Positions 22,305-33,808 of a stretch of 64,000 nt of DNA are shown one piece after another (the stretch's first letter is position 1; every line of letters starts with the position of its first letter). The stretch comes from Melampsora larici-populina 98AG31. Lineage: Eukaryota > Basidiomycota > Pucciniomycetes > Pucciniales > Melampsoraceae. The stretch is taken from positions 1,524,855 to 1,588,854 of the forward strand of contig NW_006768769.1 of NCBI RefSeq assembly GCF_000204055.1, written 5' to 3'. A program made the translations under genes and the position numbers. The notes below the pieces were generated by a model that ran no database searches, was not told where the DNA came from, and saw only the letters and a list, made by a program, of their open reading frames with translations.

Positions 22305-23127
22305 CCCCAAAGGAAGAATATGACTAAGAACCGATAGGGATGGAATTTCTGACATTAGAATAAGTTGCTCAGTATCTGATGGATCTGGCACCTAGAGATC
22401 GCACTTCGCAAGAGTCAAAACGCGAAGATGGAATCATATCAGGATTGTACGCGTCACAATACTATACGGTTCACCTCGCTCTCATCCGTCATTTGACACT
22501 ATCATGGAGAGTTGCGTCAACTTCAAGGGGCTTTGTACATAGGACAAGGCAGCAACATCGCAGTATGATGTTGCATTACGGCGGGGCATGAAGAACCGCA
22601 AAGTATCGGACGTTGATGAATGGATTGCTGATCTCAAAATTGAAAGGTTTTTATTGGTCTATCCAGATGCGATGCTGCTTACATATATCTTTTCGCATAA
22701 CTTTCTTATCTCATCGAACATCAAGTCAAAAAACCTTTGTTCAACACTAGCTCCTTGCTTCTCAGAATTTCATTGCCTCCGCAGCAACATTTGAAGTGAT
22801 GTATTCATTCATCCAATTTCAACCGACTAAACTTGCACATTGTTTGACCGTGAATGACAGTGGATTATATATCATAAAGCTGCCAACATTTGTGTCCAGG
22901 CCCATTGTCTTTACATGGGTATCTGGTGGCAGTTTTGTGCTCTGCTGTTTTTAAATTCATATGGTGCATTGATTTTCTCAAGTCCAATAGCACACTGTTT
23001 GTATAAAATAGGGTAATGGAGACAAGTGTTTCATTTCAACTTCACTAGAGAAGTCTATCATCATCATCATCATTGTAAATTTTAAAGAGCACAAGACTCA
23101 ATTCATGGGCAAAGAAAGGTCTCTTCA
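22305..23127. other. Intergenic; probable 5' part of a Harbinger relic
   Basis: No gene supported. From about 22900 the composition shifts to that of the following transposon relic; I could not find its terminal repeat. Confidence 0.4.
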
Positions 23128-23811
23128 ATGGGTGATTCAATTTATCCAGATGATGAAACATCAGCTTTGATATTTGACTTCATCTTTGATGCAGAAGATG
23201 AACTCAAGGACCTCTTGAACCTGCCCACCAAGATGAGATATCATGAACCCCAATGGAAGATGCCATTCAAGGATGACTTCAACATCAACAATGTTCTATG
23301 TGACAAATCCTTTGATTTTGGACAAGCCATGCAAACTACAAGAGCTGGTTACAATGTGTTCTTAAGCTTATTGCCAGACTTACAGTCTGTTCTTGCACAT
23401 CTTGTAATCCACAGCCACTGTGTCCTTGTGGCAGTCGCTCAACAATGAGTGCACACCAACTGCCTTTGAGGCACAAAGGCCACTTATGTGCACTCAACAA
23501 CCAGCAAACACCACACAGACATGGTGAGCCAACTGTTTCCAAACAGCTTGCTATTACTTTGGAGTGATTAGGCAGTTCTGGAAATGGAGCATCACTGGGC
23601 TGTTTAGGTAAAACTTACAAACTGTCATCTGGTGCTGGGGTCAACTTCTCACACCAATGCATTCAGGCCATCAATGAATATGCTTCTGATCATCTCAAGT
23701 GGCCCAACTGTGTTGGTGAAAGAAAATCTTGCAAGCTATGGCCTTGGAAGGTTTTTCTGGTTGTGTAGGGTTCATTGATGGAACTACTTTCCCAATATAT
23801 CAAAGACCAGG
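23128..23811 (+). pseudogene. Harbinger/PIF-type transposase, 5' part, decayed
   Basis: Opens with an acidic N-terminal exon at 23128 and runs into pieces typical of the PIF/Harbinger DDE nuclease (GNGASLGCLGKTYKLSSGA, then AMALEGFSGCVGFIDGTTFP with the first catalytic Asp in FID). The pieces lie in different frames, with stops between them, so the gene is dead. The reading frame is broken off at 23811, exactly at QRPG, where the hAT-containing segment begins, and resumes at 27975. Confidence 0.8.
23774..23811. repeat. 38-bp direct repeat, left copy
   Basis: Starts attgatggaactactttccc and is perfectly repeated at 27975-28012. The two copies bracket the hAT-bearing insertion within the Harbinger transposase relic. 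Confidence 0.95.
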
Positions 23812-26800
23812 CAATACCGCAATCGCTCCGCAATTTTTCGGGGTTGCGGAGCGCTTGCGTTGCGCTTTTCCTGACCGCAACAGGCTCTGTGATGTATAGC
23901 GGAGCCTGCGCAGCGCACTACGGGGCTGGTTTTACAGGTTGCCCGCCGCTATTAAACTCAGAGGCCCGGTCCGGGTTTGCCCCGCTATATGGCGGAGCAA
24001 TACCCGGTACCCAGGGGCTGTACTTACACTGACAGCGTGGGCAAAGGGGTACGCCACTCACCCTTGTCGCTCAGTTTCACCACTTCTTTCGATCGATCAA
24101 CTACAAATACACTCCCAATGGATGGCGCTTGGATATTTCTTAGATTCATGGACTACAGCCCCTGGCCACCCTCCCAATTTCGGCCTACCTGTGGTTTATT
24201 CAATACAACTATACTAAAAAAGGTCATCTGGTATGTGTATCATCTTCGCCGATAGCGATTACTCCCAGTTCCATTTCATTGATTTGATCATCATCAGTCT
24301 TGTTAACAAACATTTTTCTCTTTTCTTATTTACCTTTATCTATACTATAGCCATCAAAACCAACTCGCAAAGCTCAACTACCAACTCACTCCAGGTTCCA
24401 AGTAGTGGCGTTCGAACTCTTCGACCGCCAAGCCCTGCTCGTGCTCAACCCGGATTTGTGGTGCCGCCAAAAGATTCTCGCACTGCCGTAACTTCTACAT
24501 CAACATCTGCTGACGAATCGCCTGGTCCTGGTCCTCTTGGTCTCCGTCGTGCATCACCTCGACCTCCGGTGAAGAAGCCAGTCAAGAAACAAGTACCTGT
24601 GGCAGTCAAACCAAAGGCCAAGCCGACTGCAAGTGGCAAGGTGAGTTAGTTCTCTTACCATGAGATCATAAGTGATCATGACTGATCACTTCATTTCTAG
24701 TCTCGATCCTCAACTAGTAAGCGTGCACGATCAGTAACCCCTTCAGGAAGTGCCAGTGCGACTGGTGGCTCACCCTCACCCCGATCAGCCAAACGAAAAC
24801 ACTCTAAGACTAATGTATGTATGTTTTCTCATTTGTTTCTCCTTTCAATCACTGACACCAGTGGTGTGTATTATAATTAGCCTTTTGAAGTGCCTCAGGA
24901 CGCGGACCTATCTCAAGATTCTGAGATTGAGTTTGTTGGCTCCAACACTCAGTCTCAGCTTGGTTACAATCAGTCTTGATCGCTCAATGTAAGGGAGCTC
25001 CTTAAGTATTTTGGGCCGCCCGATGTAGGTTTTTTTAAGTGACTTCTTTATATTCATTTATTGCTCTTCATTTTAGTCATCTTTCTTCATTTTTGATACC
25101 TTAGCTAACATTAAATCTTCTACTCTAGGGACGTAACTATCTATGTTTATGGTGTGGGAACACGTATACTTGCGGTGATCGATCTTACTTTGCTCTGCGC
25201 GGACATCGTGATGGTAACAAGGGCCGACCATCATGCAAGCAACGGCACAAAGCCATAGCTGCAGGGATGGATCTTCCGTCAAGCTATGAAGAAATCGAGA
25301 AGGCCAAGCAAGCTGCGCCGAAGTCGACTGTAACATCCTACTTCAGTGGACCGTCCTTCACACCCGAGCTCATGAATATGATTCTTGTCATATGGCTTAT
25401 TCGCCATGCGCTTCCCTGGTCACGTTTTGAAGATGAAGCTCTTCGCGCGGCGTTCTTCACCGTCAATCGAGGTGCCTTGGTTTGATCAAGAACGTGGGCC
25501 GCGCAACAGTCCGTCCAACTCTTTTCAGCTTTACATCATAAAGCGATCAATGCAATAAAAGTAAGTTTACATTTCCTACTGATTATATGTGATGTGTGAT
25601 TCTGAAGTTGATGGACTATTTTTAAGGAAAACACTGGAAAGTTCTGCCTTATCCACTATGTCTGGACTACAAAAGGCAACAGATACACATTTATCGGAGC
25701 GAGCGCCAACTATATCGACAATAACTGGCAATACCAATCTTCCCATCTAACTCTCAAAATGATACCTTGGCGCCACTTTGGCGCTCTCCTGGCCAGACCT
25801 ATTGGTCGCTTTCTGATTAGACATGGACTTCACCATAAGATAAGTTTTTTAATCTTTATATTTCATTTTCATTTTATTGTATATAAAACGCTTATCCCTG
25901 TTTATTTCCTAATCACATGCTTGCCCAGACCACCGATAGCGGTGGGAATAATGGACCAATGGCTGCGGAAATTGAATCAATGTTTGCAAGTGCTGACAAT
26001 CCAGCGATTTGGAATGGGACATCACATCATGTGCGATGCTATGCCCACAAGTTGAACCTAGTAGTTGGTCATGGGCTCAAGGCGCTTGGTCAGAGAGTAA
26101 GTTATTCAAAACCGACCATACCTCATGGTATTTCTCTTCCCATCCCTGCTTTGGAAGTGAATGATGGCGAGGAAGAGGTTGAAATCGACGAACCGGAATC
26201 CGAAGAAGACGAATCCGGCTTACCTGATAAGCCGGACGGTGTGGACGAAGACGACGGAGAGAATGAAGTCGAATCTGAGATAGCTCACGATGAAGAGGAC
26301 AAAGTGGCTGCTGCCCTCAAGAAGGTATGTACCATTCCTTTTTTTGGTCAATGTATTTATATAAATAGGAATAGAACTAATGAAGTTCTATTCCTATAGG
26401 TTGATGGTGTAATTGGCCAGATAGCTAGCAGCGCAGCCCGTCGCAGTGATTTCAAGACTCGCTCCACGCGTATGGGGTACAAGGGTCGTATGCTCAAAAG
26501 AGCGTGCAAAACAAGGTGGAATAGTCACTATGAGAGCCGTAAGCTTGCTTGCAAAGCACAAGAGGTATCTATATTACTTCCTTTTCTCACTTTATTTCTC
26601 ATACATTTATCGTTTCATTTTTCTTTTCACTCTGACTTGCTTTAGGTAATCAACTCGATGCTCGCTGCTGATCGAAAGGCTTGCTTTTTTAAGGGAGTTA
26701 CCATATCGCCTGCAGAATGGCATTCTGTAGAAATGGTTAACAGGGTATTAAAAGTAAGTGTTTGTACATTATCTTACATCACTTTATGACGTGCACTAAT

Positions 26801-27974
26801 AGACATTTTGTTTGGTAGACCTTTGTGGACGCAACCGCGCGTGTTGAAGGGAACGGTCCCACCGGCTGTATTGTGTTAGCTGAATATAAGCGAGTGATTA
26901 CTGAGCTTCAAGGCCATCAAAACGAATTGCAGGAGTTTCCGAGCCTTGACAACGCAATCAATGCAATGATTGATTGGCTTGTAAAGTACCAGGACGAGGC
27001 GCTCAACTGCCAATGCATTACTATTGCAACCATCCTCAATCCCCGCTTTTGCGTCAAATTTTTCAACATTCATTATCCTGAATACAAAGCTTCAGCATCT
27101 ATAGCCATCAAAGATTTATATAACACTCTATTTGAGGAAAGTAACTTACATGAGACAACTCCACCACCAAATCACGACGAAGCCTCTGAGGAGCCCGACG
27201 AATTCGACATATTTCAATCTGCCGATGTCAGCACGAAGAAGTCATCTACGTCAGAGTTAGAAGATTACTTACAAGGTCGCTTCCCAATCAAAAAAGGCCA
27301 GTCTCCACTGGAATGGTGGAAGGTCTGTATCTTGACTTCTTTGTTTCTACATCTCAACTTGCTGACCTCTGACTACAACAACAGGAACATGAAGCTGATT
27401 TCCCAATTCTTTCAAGACTGGCACGTGATTACCTATCGGTATCTGCCACGTCTTGCGCATGTGAGCGCACCTTTTCGGCGGCGGCGGATATTTGTAGCCC
27501 GACGCGAGGGTCACTTATTCCAAAGACTATGGAACGTCTTGTGGGATCCCAGGCTTGGTTGAAGGAAGGCATCATTCCAGATGGCCCTTTCGAAGCAGCA
27601 GCAAAGGCGATCGAAGCCTATATGGAAAGTTCAACCAAGAAAAAGAAATGATATTGGTTGTTCTTATTTAATCTTAAAGGTTCTTTTCTCTATTTGCTTT
27701 TGTTTCCTCTCTTGTGATGATACACGGGCAATGAAAGTCGTATTAGCTTATTTTGCGAAGTATTGCGCGCTATATTGCGCGCACTATCGCTATATTGCGC
27801 GCACTATCGCTATATTGCTGCGCAATATACCTGCCGCTATATTGCGCGCAATATAGCGAAGAATTGCACACACTCCGCTCCGCACGGCTGAGGAAAAAAA
27901 ATTGCAATAAAATTGCGATTGCTTGCGTAGCTCTACATAGCGCAGCTTGCGCTGCGCAACGCAGAGGAGGGCAA
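23812..27974 (+). mobile_element. hAT transposon inserted in the Harbinger relic
   Basis: 4.16-kb insertion between the two 38-bp direct repeats. The left subterminal region (23812-24010) is GC-rich with repeated GCGGAGC/TGCGGAGC motifs; the right (27740-27974) carries reiterated 'attgcgcgcactatcgctat' units. Clustered subterminal motifs are usual for hAT elements. Left end CAATACCGCA and right-end complement CAATTTGCCC match only at the first four bases, so the exact termini are uncertain. Confidence 0.7.
24350..27651 (+). pseudogene. hAT-family transposase with in-frame stops
   Basis: Many-exon transposase: a Ser/Pro/Lys-rich N-terminus (24380-24900), a zinc-finger-like exon (CLWCGNTYTCGD...FALRGHRDGNKGR), then HYVWTTKGNRYTFIG, the HLTLKMIPWRHFG segment, DSGGNNGPMAAEIE, VRCYAHKLNLVVGHGLKALG, an acidic spacer, and the C-terminal hAT dimerisation domain (EDYLQGRFPI, PLEWWK, SCACERTFSAAADICSPTRG, GSQAWLKEG), stop at 27651. 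Two TGA codons interrupt it: at 24977-24979 (after YNQS) and 25483-25485 (after RGALV). In both, CGA would continue a plausible hAT reading. The C-terminal half is otherwise open. Confidence 0.85.
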
Positions 27975-28500
27975 ATTGATGGAACTACTTTCCCAATATA
28001 TCAAAGACCAGGGATAGATGGCAAGACTTTCTTTGATTGCAAGACACACTATTCTATCAACCCCCAAAATGTCTGCAACTGCAATCAAATAATCACAGCA
28101 CTCTATACTGGCTGGCCTGGATCATGTCATGATAAAAAATGCTATTCAATGATGGATATGGCTACTAATGCAGGTCACTGGTTCTCTGAAGGTTTGTATT
28201 TTATTCTATTTTGGATTGGTACTTTATTGAAGATAATCACTGAACTATTGTTCAGATGAATATACACTTCCTGACTTGATATATCAAGCCAGTATTAATC
28301 TTTTAGCAACCTACAAAGGGGCCACCACACTGCAAGATTGCAATTGCAAGTTTAATACCTACATGGCATAAGCCAAGTCTGGATCACAGTGCTATGTAGC
28401 ACTACTGAGCTTAAATTCAATAACATAGCTTTTTCTTTGACTGGGCCAGCTTGGTAGCTTGGGCAGTAACTCATGCAATATTTAGGCAAAAATTAAACAC
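27975..28500 (+). pseudogene. Harbinger/PIF-type transposase, 3' part, decayed
   Basis: Begins with the second 38-bp repeat copy and continues the transposase: IDGTTFPIYQRPGIDGKTFF, THYSINPQNVCNCNQIITAL, YTGWPGSCHDKKCYSMM, then an intron and YTLPDLIYQASINLLATYKG, after which stops appear (GATTLQDCN...FNTYMA). Later fragments near 28440 still resemble the WASL...H family end. Without the insertion, the sequence would read straight through QRPG-IDGK. Confidence 0.82.
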
Positions 28501-29675
28501 AGATTTTTGCAGTGTTGCAATCAAAAGAAAAACATTTTTTTCTCATTTTCACAAGTTGAAAAAGTAAAAAAAGACACAAAGTGTTGCACTGTAAATACTG
28601 TAGAAAAAAAGTTGCAAACAAGTGTAAAGAAGCAAACCTGAGAGTAAATAAGTTGGAAAACATTTTTTCAAATTTGGATGCAATTGGCCAAACTTGTGAT
28701 TGTAATTCAGGATAAACTACTTTTTTTGTGCAGGTTTCACTACATGACCATAAATTTTTGACAAGGTTGAACTTTTGTGAAGTATCAATTGAAGAGTCGC
28801 AGGTGAAACAATGTGAGAGTAACAACTGCACATTACAAGAGCGGGTCAAAGGGAAGAAAAGGTGTCTAGTGGCCTAAAAAAGGTTCAAACATTACATGCC
28901 AACAGAAGAACGTGAGAGCAAGAGAAAAACTAAGGCTAAGGCAGAAAGAGGAGTTTTGGGGTGATGGTATGATATATAGGAATAGGTAAAGGGAAGTAGA
29001 GGGTTTGGATAGGTAGGCAAGTAGAGATGCCAAATACGTCAGTATAGGGAATCAGAGGCAAGCATAGAAACAGGGTATAAAATCAAGGCTGAGGAGGGGA
29101 AACAGTTGGGAAGAACATTTCTTTAAGTATATAGACTCATTTTGTGTTCTGGAGTTTTTAATAACAACTACTGATAAGTTGTTGATGATATTATAATGAT
29201 GATGAATCAACTTTCCAATCCAATAGCACTGTAAAATAATCTTTAAAATATCCCACAACAATCATCATTAAGAAATCCGCCTGTTCAAAGGAATAGGACA
29301 CAGGCTTCAGTTGGACTCAAGACTTTAAGAGCAACCAAAAGCAACTAACATCTCTTCCATTTTCCCTCATTGTACAACACTGTATGTACCGTCTCTATGA
29401 GGACCAAAGGCTACCAAAGGATGCCAGACAAAGCCTTGCCATGCCTCCTGTGGTGGTCTCACTGGAGGTTGGATGCTTCAACTTACTGGACGACTTAGTT
29501 TTTGGAGAAGATAAAGAAAGTAAATCAGATTCATCTGTTGAAGAGATTGTTAATCCTGTATAAGGTTAGTTGATAAGTCAAGGTCTTTAATCATATCAAG
29601 TTATCTTGAACCCTTATTCTTAGATATCCGCGCCATAAATCACTCAATGACATCACTACACAGGAATTGATCCCA
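28501..29675. other. Degenerate repetitive DNA
   Basis: AT-rich stretch between the Harbinger relic and the pogo-like element; probably includes the Harbinger 3' end. No supported gene. Confidence 0.5.
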
Positions 29676-30996
29676 TACAGTCAACACTCTCTAAGTTGAT
29701 CTCCCTTTTAGTGGATAATTCCCTAAGTGCATGAGTTTTTTTCCTGCCATTTTTGGAGGTACCAGGAATAAGATCTAAGTGTGTAAAATTCCTTAACTGC
29801 ATAGTGCATAAGGTTCTGAGCCGTCATGAGTCCATTTATGTGCATAAATGACATACAATATTCTTGAGAGGGTGATCTCCTGTAAGTCTTTGATACTTTC
29901 TTCTTTATCAAATCATATTGATGCTTTGAATCACTGAACATTGCTTGGCTTCAAATTGATGTTTTCAAAAAGAAAGGAAACTCACTCAGAGATTGAAGAA
30001 GGTTTCAAAAATTTGCAAGCTATTGGTGCGCTGTCATCATCCAACACAATCTCACTAGAAAATGTTATTGGATCTATAGACTGAATCAAAATCTAACATG
30101 GGGTCACACCAACGGAAGATATCATCAATCAATACTCTATTGCCCAGAAGGAATCCAAAGTTGAAGAGGATCCATTAGAAATTGAACCCGCTCCCACACC
30201 TCAAGATACTATGAAAGCAATTTTGACTCTCTTCTGCTACATTGAAGCACAAGACTGCGTCAAGGCAGATGATTGTGATGCCTCTTTGCACAAGCTTGAA
30301 ACATACATCAGGACAAATTTCTCATTCTTTCTCGAAACAAACCAACGTGACTGATTTTTTCCAGATACATCACAACAAAAAGTGACTTCCTGTAGTGAAC
30401 CTTATGCAATATGTTCTATTTTTCTTCTTGTAATCTATTCCGTGTGGTTGAAATGGATTATATGTGTTATGTCTGTCTCTTTGCTGTGTTTTTTATAAGG
30501 AAGCACACACCAGTTCCCTCTAACTGCAAATTTTGATGCAGTTAAAGGGCAAATCCCTCTAACCACAATATTTCATCACCATGTAAATATACATGTAGCA
30601 CATCAAGGTGCACACATGGAAGATCTTAAACCCTGTAAAGACCCATCAAAGAGGTGTCACAACAAGCACATCTTCCCTTATCACCTGGGAGGTTGAAAGT
30701 CAGTTGACCCCTGCTGACCACAAAGGAATCCGTGAATCCTTTAAATAAATCACTATTCACAAAGGGTGCTCAACAACAATCTCAGTCTAAATTTGACCAA
30801 AAGACTTGAAGATTTGTTTCAAAACTCACCATGTGTGCACATCAATGTGCTACAAGGATATTGACATGGTACATGCAGTTAGAGGGTTATGCATACTATC
30901 ATGCACTTAGAGAGAGGACTCCCTAAGTGAGTATTCCTCTAAGTGCATGCAATTTCCACCCGCACATGTGTATGCACTTAGAGAGAGTTGACTGTA
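29676..30996. mobile_element. Pogo/Fot1-like Tc1-mariner element, internally deleted
   Basis: TA-flanked ends: CAGTCAACACTCTCTAAG at 29678 and its near-complement CTTAGAGAGAGTTGACTG ending at 30994. The CAGTCAAC...CTCT...AAGTGCAT ends are typical of pogo/Tigger elements, and additional CTAAGTGCAT/CTAACTGCA motifs recur near both ends (29720, 29800, 30500, 30890-30940). The 1.3-kb length is too short for a full transposase; only its C-terminus remains. Confidence 0.8.
30097..30354 (+). pseudogene. C-terminal fragment of a pogo-type transposase
   Basis: An 85-codon open stretch, HGVTPTEDIINQ ... MKAILTLFCYIEAQDCVKAD ... KLETYIR, ending TGA at 30352. It has the layout of the pogo/Tigger transposase tail (an HTGI-like turn, acidic linker, then a Leu-rich helix). 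No start codon or DDE catalytic core is left. Confidence 0.6.
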
Positions 30997-31069
30997 TCTA
31001 ACAGTCACAAGTTATTGGAACACTTGAAACCTGTCAAGGTCACAATGAGTTGCCTGGTTTAGAATTGAT

Positions 31070-31196
31070 TGATATTCAAAAGGTGAGTTGATTGATATTC
31101 AAAAGGTGAGTTGATTGATATTCAAAAGGTGATTTGATTGATATTCAAAAGGTGATTTGATTGATATTCAAAAGGGGATTTGATTGATATTCAAGG
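31070..31196. repeat. 23-bp tandem repeat array, left part
   Basis: Five to six head-to-tail units of ttgattgatattcaaaaggt plus gag/gat. The array resumes with degenerate units at 32303-32370, on the other side of the TA-flanked element. Confidence 0.9.
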
Positions 31197-31203
31197 ATCC
31201 CAC

Positions 31204-32302
31204 TATTTAGAGCCCCCTCGGCTGATATCCGGAGCCCCCCGGGTTTTAACCAAAACCCGCGTGACCCAATGACACCCCACTGATTTTAGCCTATAATTTG
31301 CACGTTCGGACCTGGAGGGCTCCCTAAGACGGATTGGCCCCTCAAGTGACTCTTTTCCCTTGTCTGATTCTTCCTCCTTACCTGTTCCCCCTACTGATCA
31401 CAATTTCAAATTTCAAACAGCAACCTGAATCTGACCAACCATTCAGTTAATCACCAACCCAGTTACCACATCCGAATCAACCTCGCCGAGTCATCAACTG
31501 GCCAAGGAGTTCGATTTCCAAGCTATGATTGAAGATATTCAATTTAGTCCAATTCAATAGCTACTTCCGCAAGACTTGATGCCCTCTTTAATCGAAGTTT
31601 TATAGTTCAAATCCAACCAAATTCATCCCTCCACCGATTCAAAATGATCTTCCTTCGAACCAATCATTCAATTTAACTCAACAAAACCATGCAAGACTTT
31701 ATAATTGTCCTTCAGTTAATCAAGAGTAAATGCAAAAGTCTTATAAAATTTATCGTTCTATTTGGTAGAAACTTTTGATGTTTTTTTTTTCAAAACAAGA
31801 TTTTGTTTTGTCTTCCTTATTCAAATGCTAAAAGAAAAGTGCAGCCTTGACTATAAGTATACTGTTTCAACAAGTTCAAGTTGGATTTGAAGAAATCTAG
31901 ATTGTATTGTAATCAAAATGAAGCTGGGATCTGATGTGTTAAGATTTGTCTTTAATCCACCATCTGTAGTTACATTTCTATCTATACATATCTTGTAAGA
32001 GATAATCTAGCGTGATTAATTGAGCTCAGCTCGTTGGACCATCATCGAAGTGAAAATGGCTCAGTTTTTTACTTCGCTCAGATGGTTCCTCAAAGGTCAG
32101 AGGCGTGTCATATACATAAAAAAGAGGAAATCCTTTAGTCGAAAACGGAGAATATAAGTAAATAGGCGAGATGAAATGAATAACATGAGACTCGGAGCCC
32201 CAACAAGGAGCCCCTTTTTGTAAAAAGGGGCTCCTGAATCGTTTGTAGCCTGGTGTCCGACCCGAGAGGGGGCACCGGATACTGTTCCGAGGGCTCTAAA
32301 TA
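31204..32302. mobile_element. 1.1-kb TA-flanked element inserted in the tandem array
   Basis: Ends TTTAGAGCCCCCTCGG (31206) and CCGAGGGCTCTAAA (ending 32300) are inverted; TA flanks both. Subterminal GC-rich motifs also mirror each other (ATATCCGGAGCCCCC versus the complement of GGGGGCACCGGATAC). A strong hairpin, ggagccccttttt / aaaaaggggctcc, lies at 32209-32236. No transposase seen, so presumably non-autonomous. The interior (31330-31760) is not repetitive and may be captured sequence. Confidence 0.75.
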
Positions 32303-32370
32303 TCCATATTCAAAAGGTGATTTTATTGATATTCAAAAGGTGAGTCAATTGGTAGTCAAAAAGGTGAATC
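32303..32370. repeat. 23-bp tandem repeat array, right part
   Basis: Continuation of the array at 31070-31196 (atattcaaaaggtgat units, decaying rightwards), separated from it by the TA-flanked element. Confidence 0.85.
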
Positions 32371-32739
32371 AATCAATATTTGAAGAAAATAAGAGAGAAA
32401 GGCCATGAGACAATGGATGGTGTACAATGCCATGCAGGGTTATGAAGTGTTGCCTGTTGACCACCAGTTTGCTAGTTGAGAAACCTGTGGATTTTCTTTG
32501 GGTTTCCTGCTGTAGTTTTAGGTTTGTTCAAGTCAACATTTTAGAAAAACAAGATACATAAAACTTCTCCTGTTTTTTTGTCAAATTTACATAAATTTAA
32601 GCTACAGTGGCAGAAGTTTTTTTTTGCATTCAGAGAATTGTTGAACAAACTATGGAATCTTGTCTGAATCATTACCAAGCTAGTCACCCAGTCACAACTA
32701 TCTCCACTGATCAGCAAGATAATCCTGTTGATGATGACA

Positions 32740-33115
32740 AGTGTCTTTGCTTTGATGTCATGTGGCTCTAACAATTATACCAACCAAGAAATGGAAGGTT
32801 AAACATATGTCTGGTAAATTTCCACTTAGTTGTGGCACACTTTTGTGGTGGTGGAAGGTATTTTTTCTTAATCATCTTGGCTTTTATAGAAAAGTTTCTG
32901 ACTACCTCTTATTTTTTAGGACAATTCTGGGGCATTTCATGTCCTTGCTCTCATGCATTGCAACTTTTGGGATGCTCTGGACCAACATGTTCTTGTGAAT
33001 GGGGCTTTTCAGGTGCAGCTGATCATGTATGTGGCTCTGATCAATTGGCTATGGCAAGCCGTACTGTTGAGCAATCTGCTTCATCTCAGGAGTGGCTTAG
33101 ATCAGGTATCTAGGT
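32740..33115 (+). pseudogene. Second hAT transposase relic (dimerisation domain)
   Basis: Broken frames carry the hAT C-terminal signature: LLWWWK at an exon end, then CSCEWGFSGAADHVCGSDQL, ASRTVEQSASSQEWLRSG, paralleling CERTFSAAADICSPTRG...GSQAWLKEG of the hAT at 24350-27651. Upstream domains are absent. Too divergent to be a copy of that element. Confidence 0.65.
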
Positions 33116-33808
33116 TCATGGAGAGTATTCAGAGGTTCTTACCTTGGTGGAGAACATGGATAAAAGTTACCTCAATGACTCTATTCTTTTTGTATCTTTT
33201 GGTTCTTTGTTTATTTTATATCCTTTCTCTTTTACTTTCCTTTCAACTTCATGAATCTCTTTAAGACAATGTTTTCCTTGGTTTATTCTGTTCCTACACT
33301 CATGTACTAATCTTTTGGGTCTCAATATATGTATCTATATTTTTATGTCCTCCCTCATTTAGCTTCCCTTCTCTGATTCATGAAGCAAGTTGATTTATAC
33401 CCAGAGCTGTAGCCAGATTTATGCTATCTTCACTGGTCACCTTATTGATGCCTTTGAGTTGGAATCAAATGCATCAGATTAATTGCTCTACATTCAACTA
33501 GACATGCATCTGAGGTACAAGATACATCTGCATGTTGTTATAAATCAAACTATCAAACTAAACTTGAAAGGTCCACTCCAGTGCGGTGCCCACCACCCAA
33601 ATGACTAGTTAAGTTTAAACTAAAAGGAAGTTTTTTTTGTTCCAACTGTGATTTTAAAATGTTGGGTGTACTTATGAATCTAAAAGATACTCTGCAATAA
33701 ATATATAAAAACAATTGTCTGATGAGTTATCTACAAGCCAGATATATAGAAATTAAAATTTGAGATCATTTTGTAAAAGAACAATATTTTGAATTTGGAA
33801 AAACAAAA
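33116..33808. other. Degenerate intergenic DNA
   Basis: AT-rich; no gene, repeat or element could be supported. Confidence 0.5.

Noticed and set aside
23814..24010. GC-rich block with repeated GCGGAGC motifs, considered as a structured RNA or array
   Set aside because: Motifs are irregularly spaced and sit at the end of a hAT element, where subterminal repeats are expected.
24233..24649. 138-codon plus-strand ORF as a separate gene
   Set aside because: Its C-terminal half is the Ser/Pro/Lys-rich start of the hAT transposase; the first half reads through non-coding sequence.
31240..31258. gggttttaaccaaaaccc palindrome, considered as a telomere-like or regulatory site
   Set aside because: Single occurrence within the subterminal part of a transposon; more simply explained as element structure.
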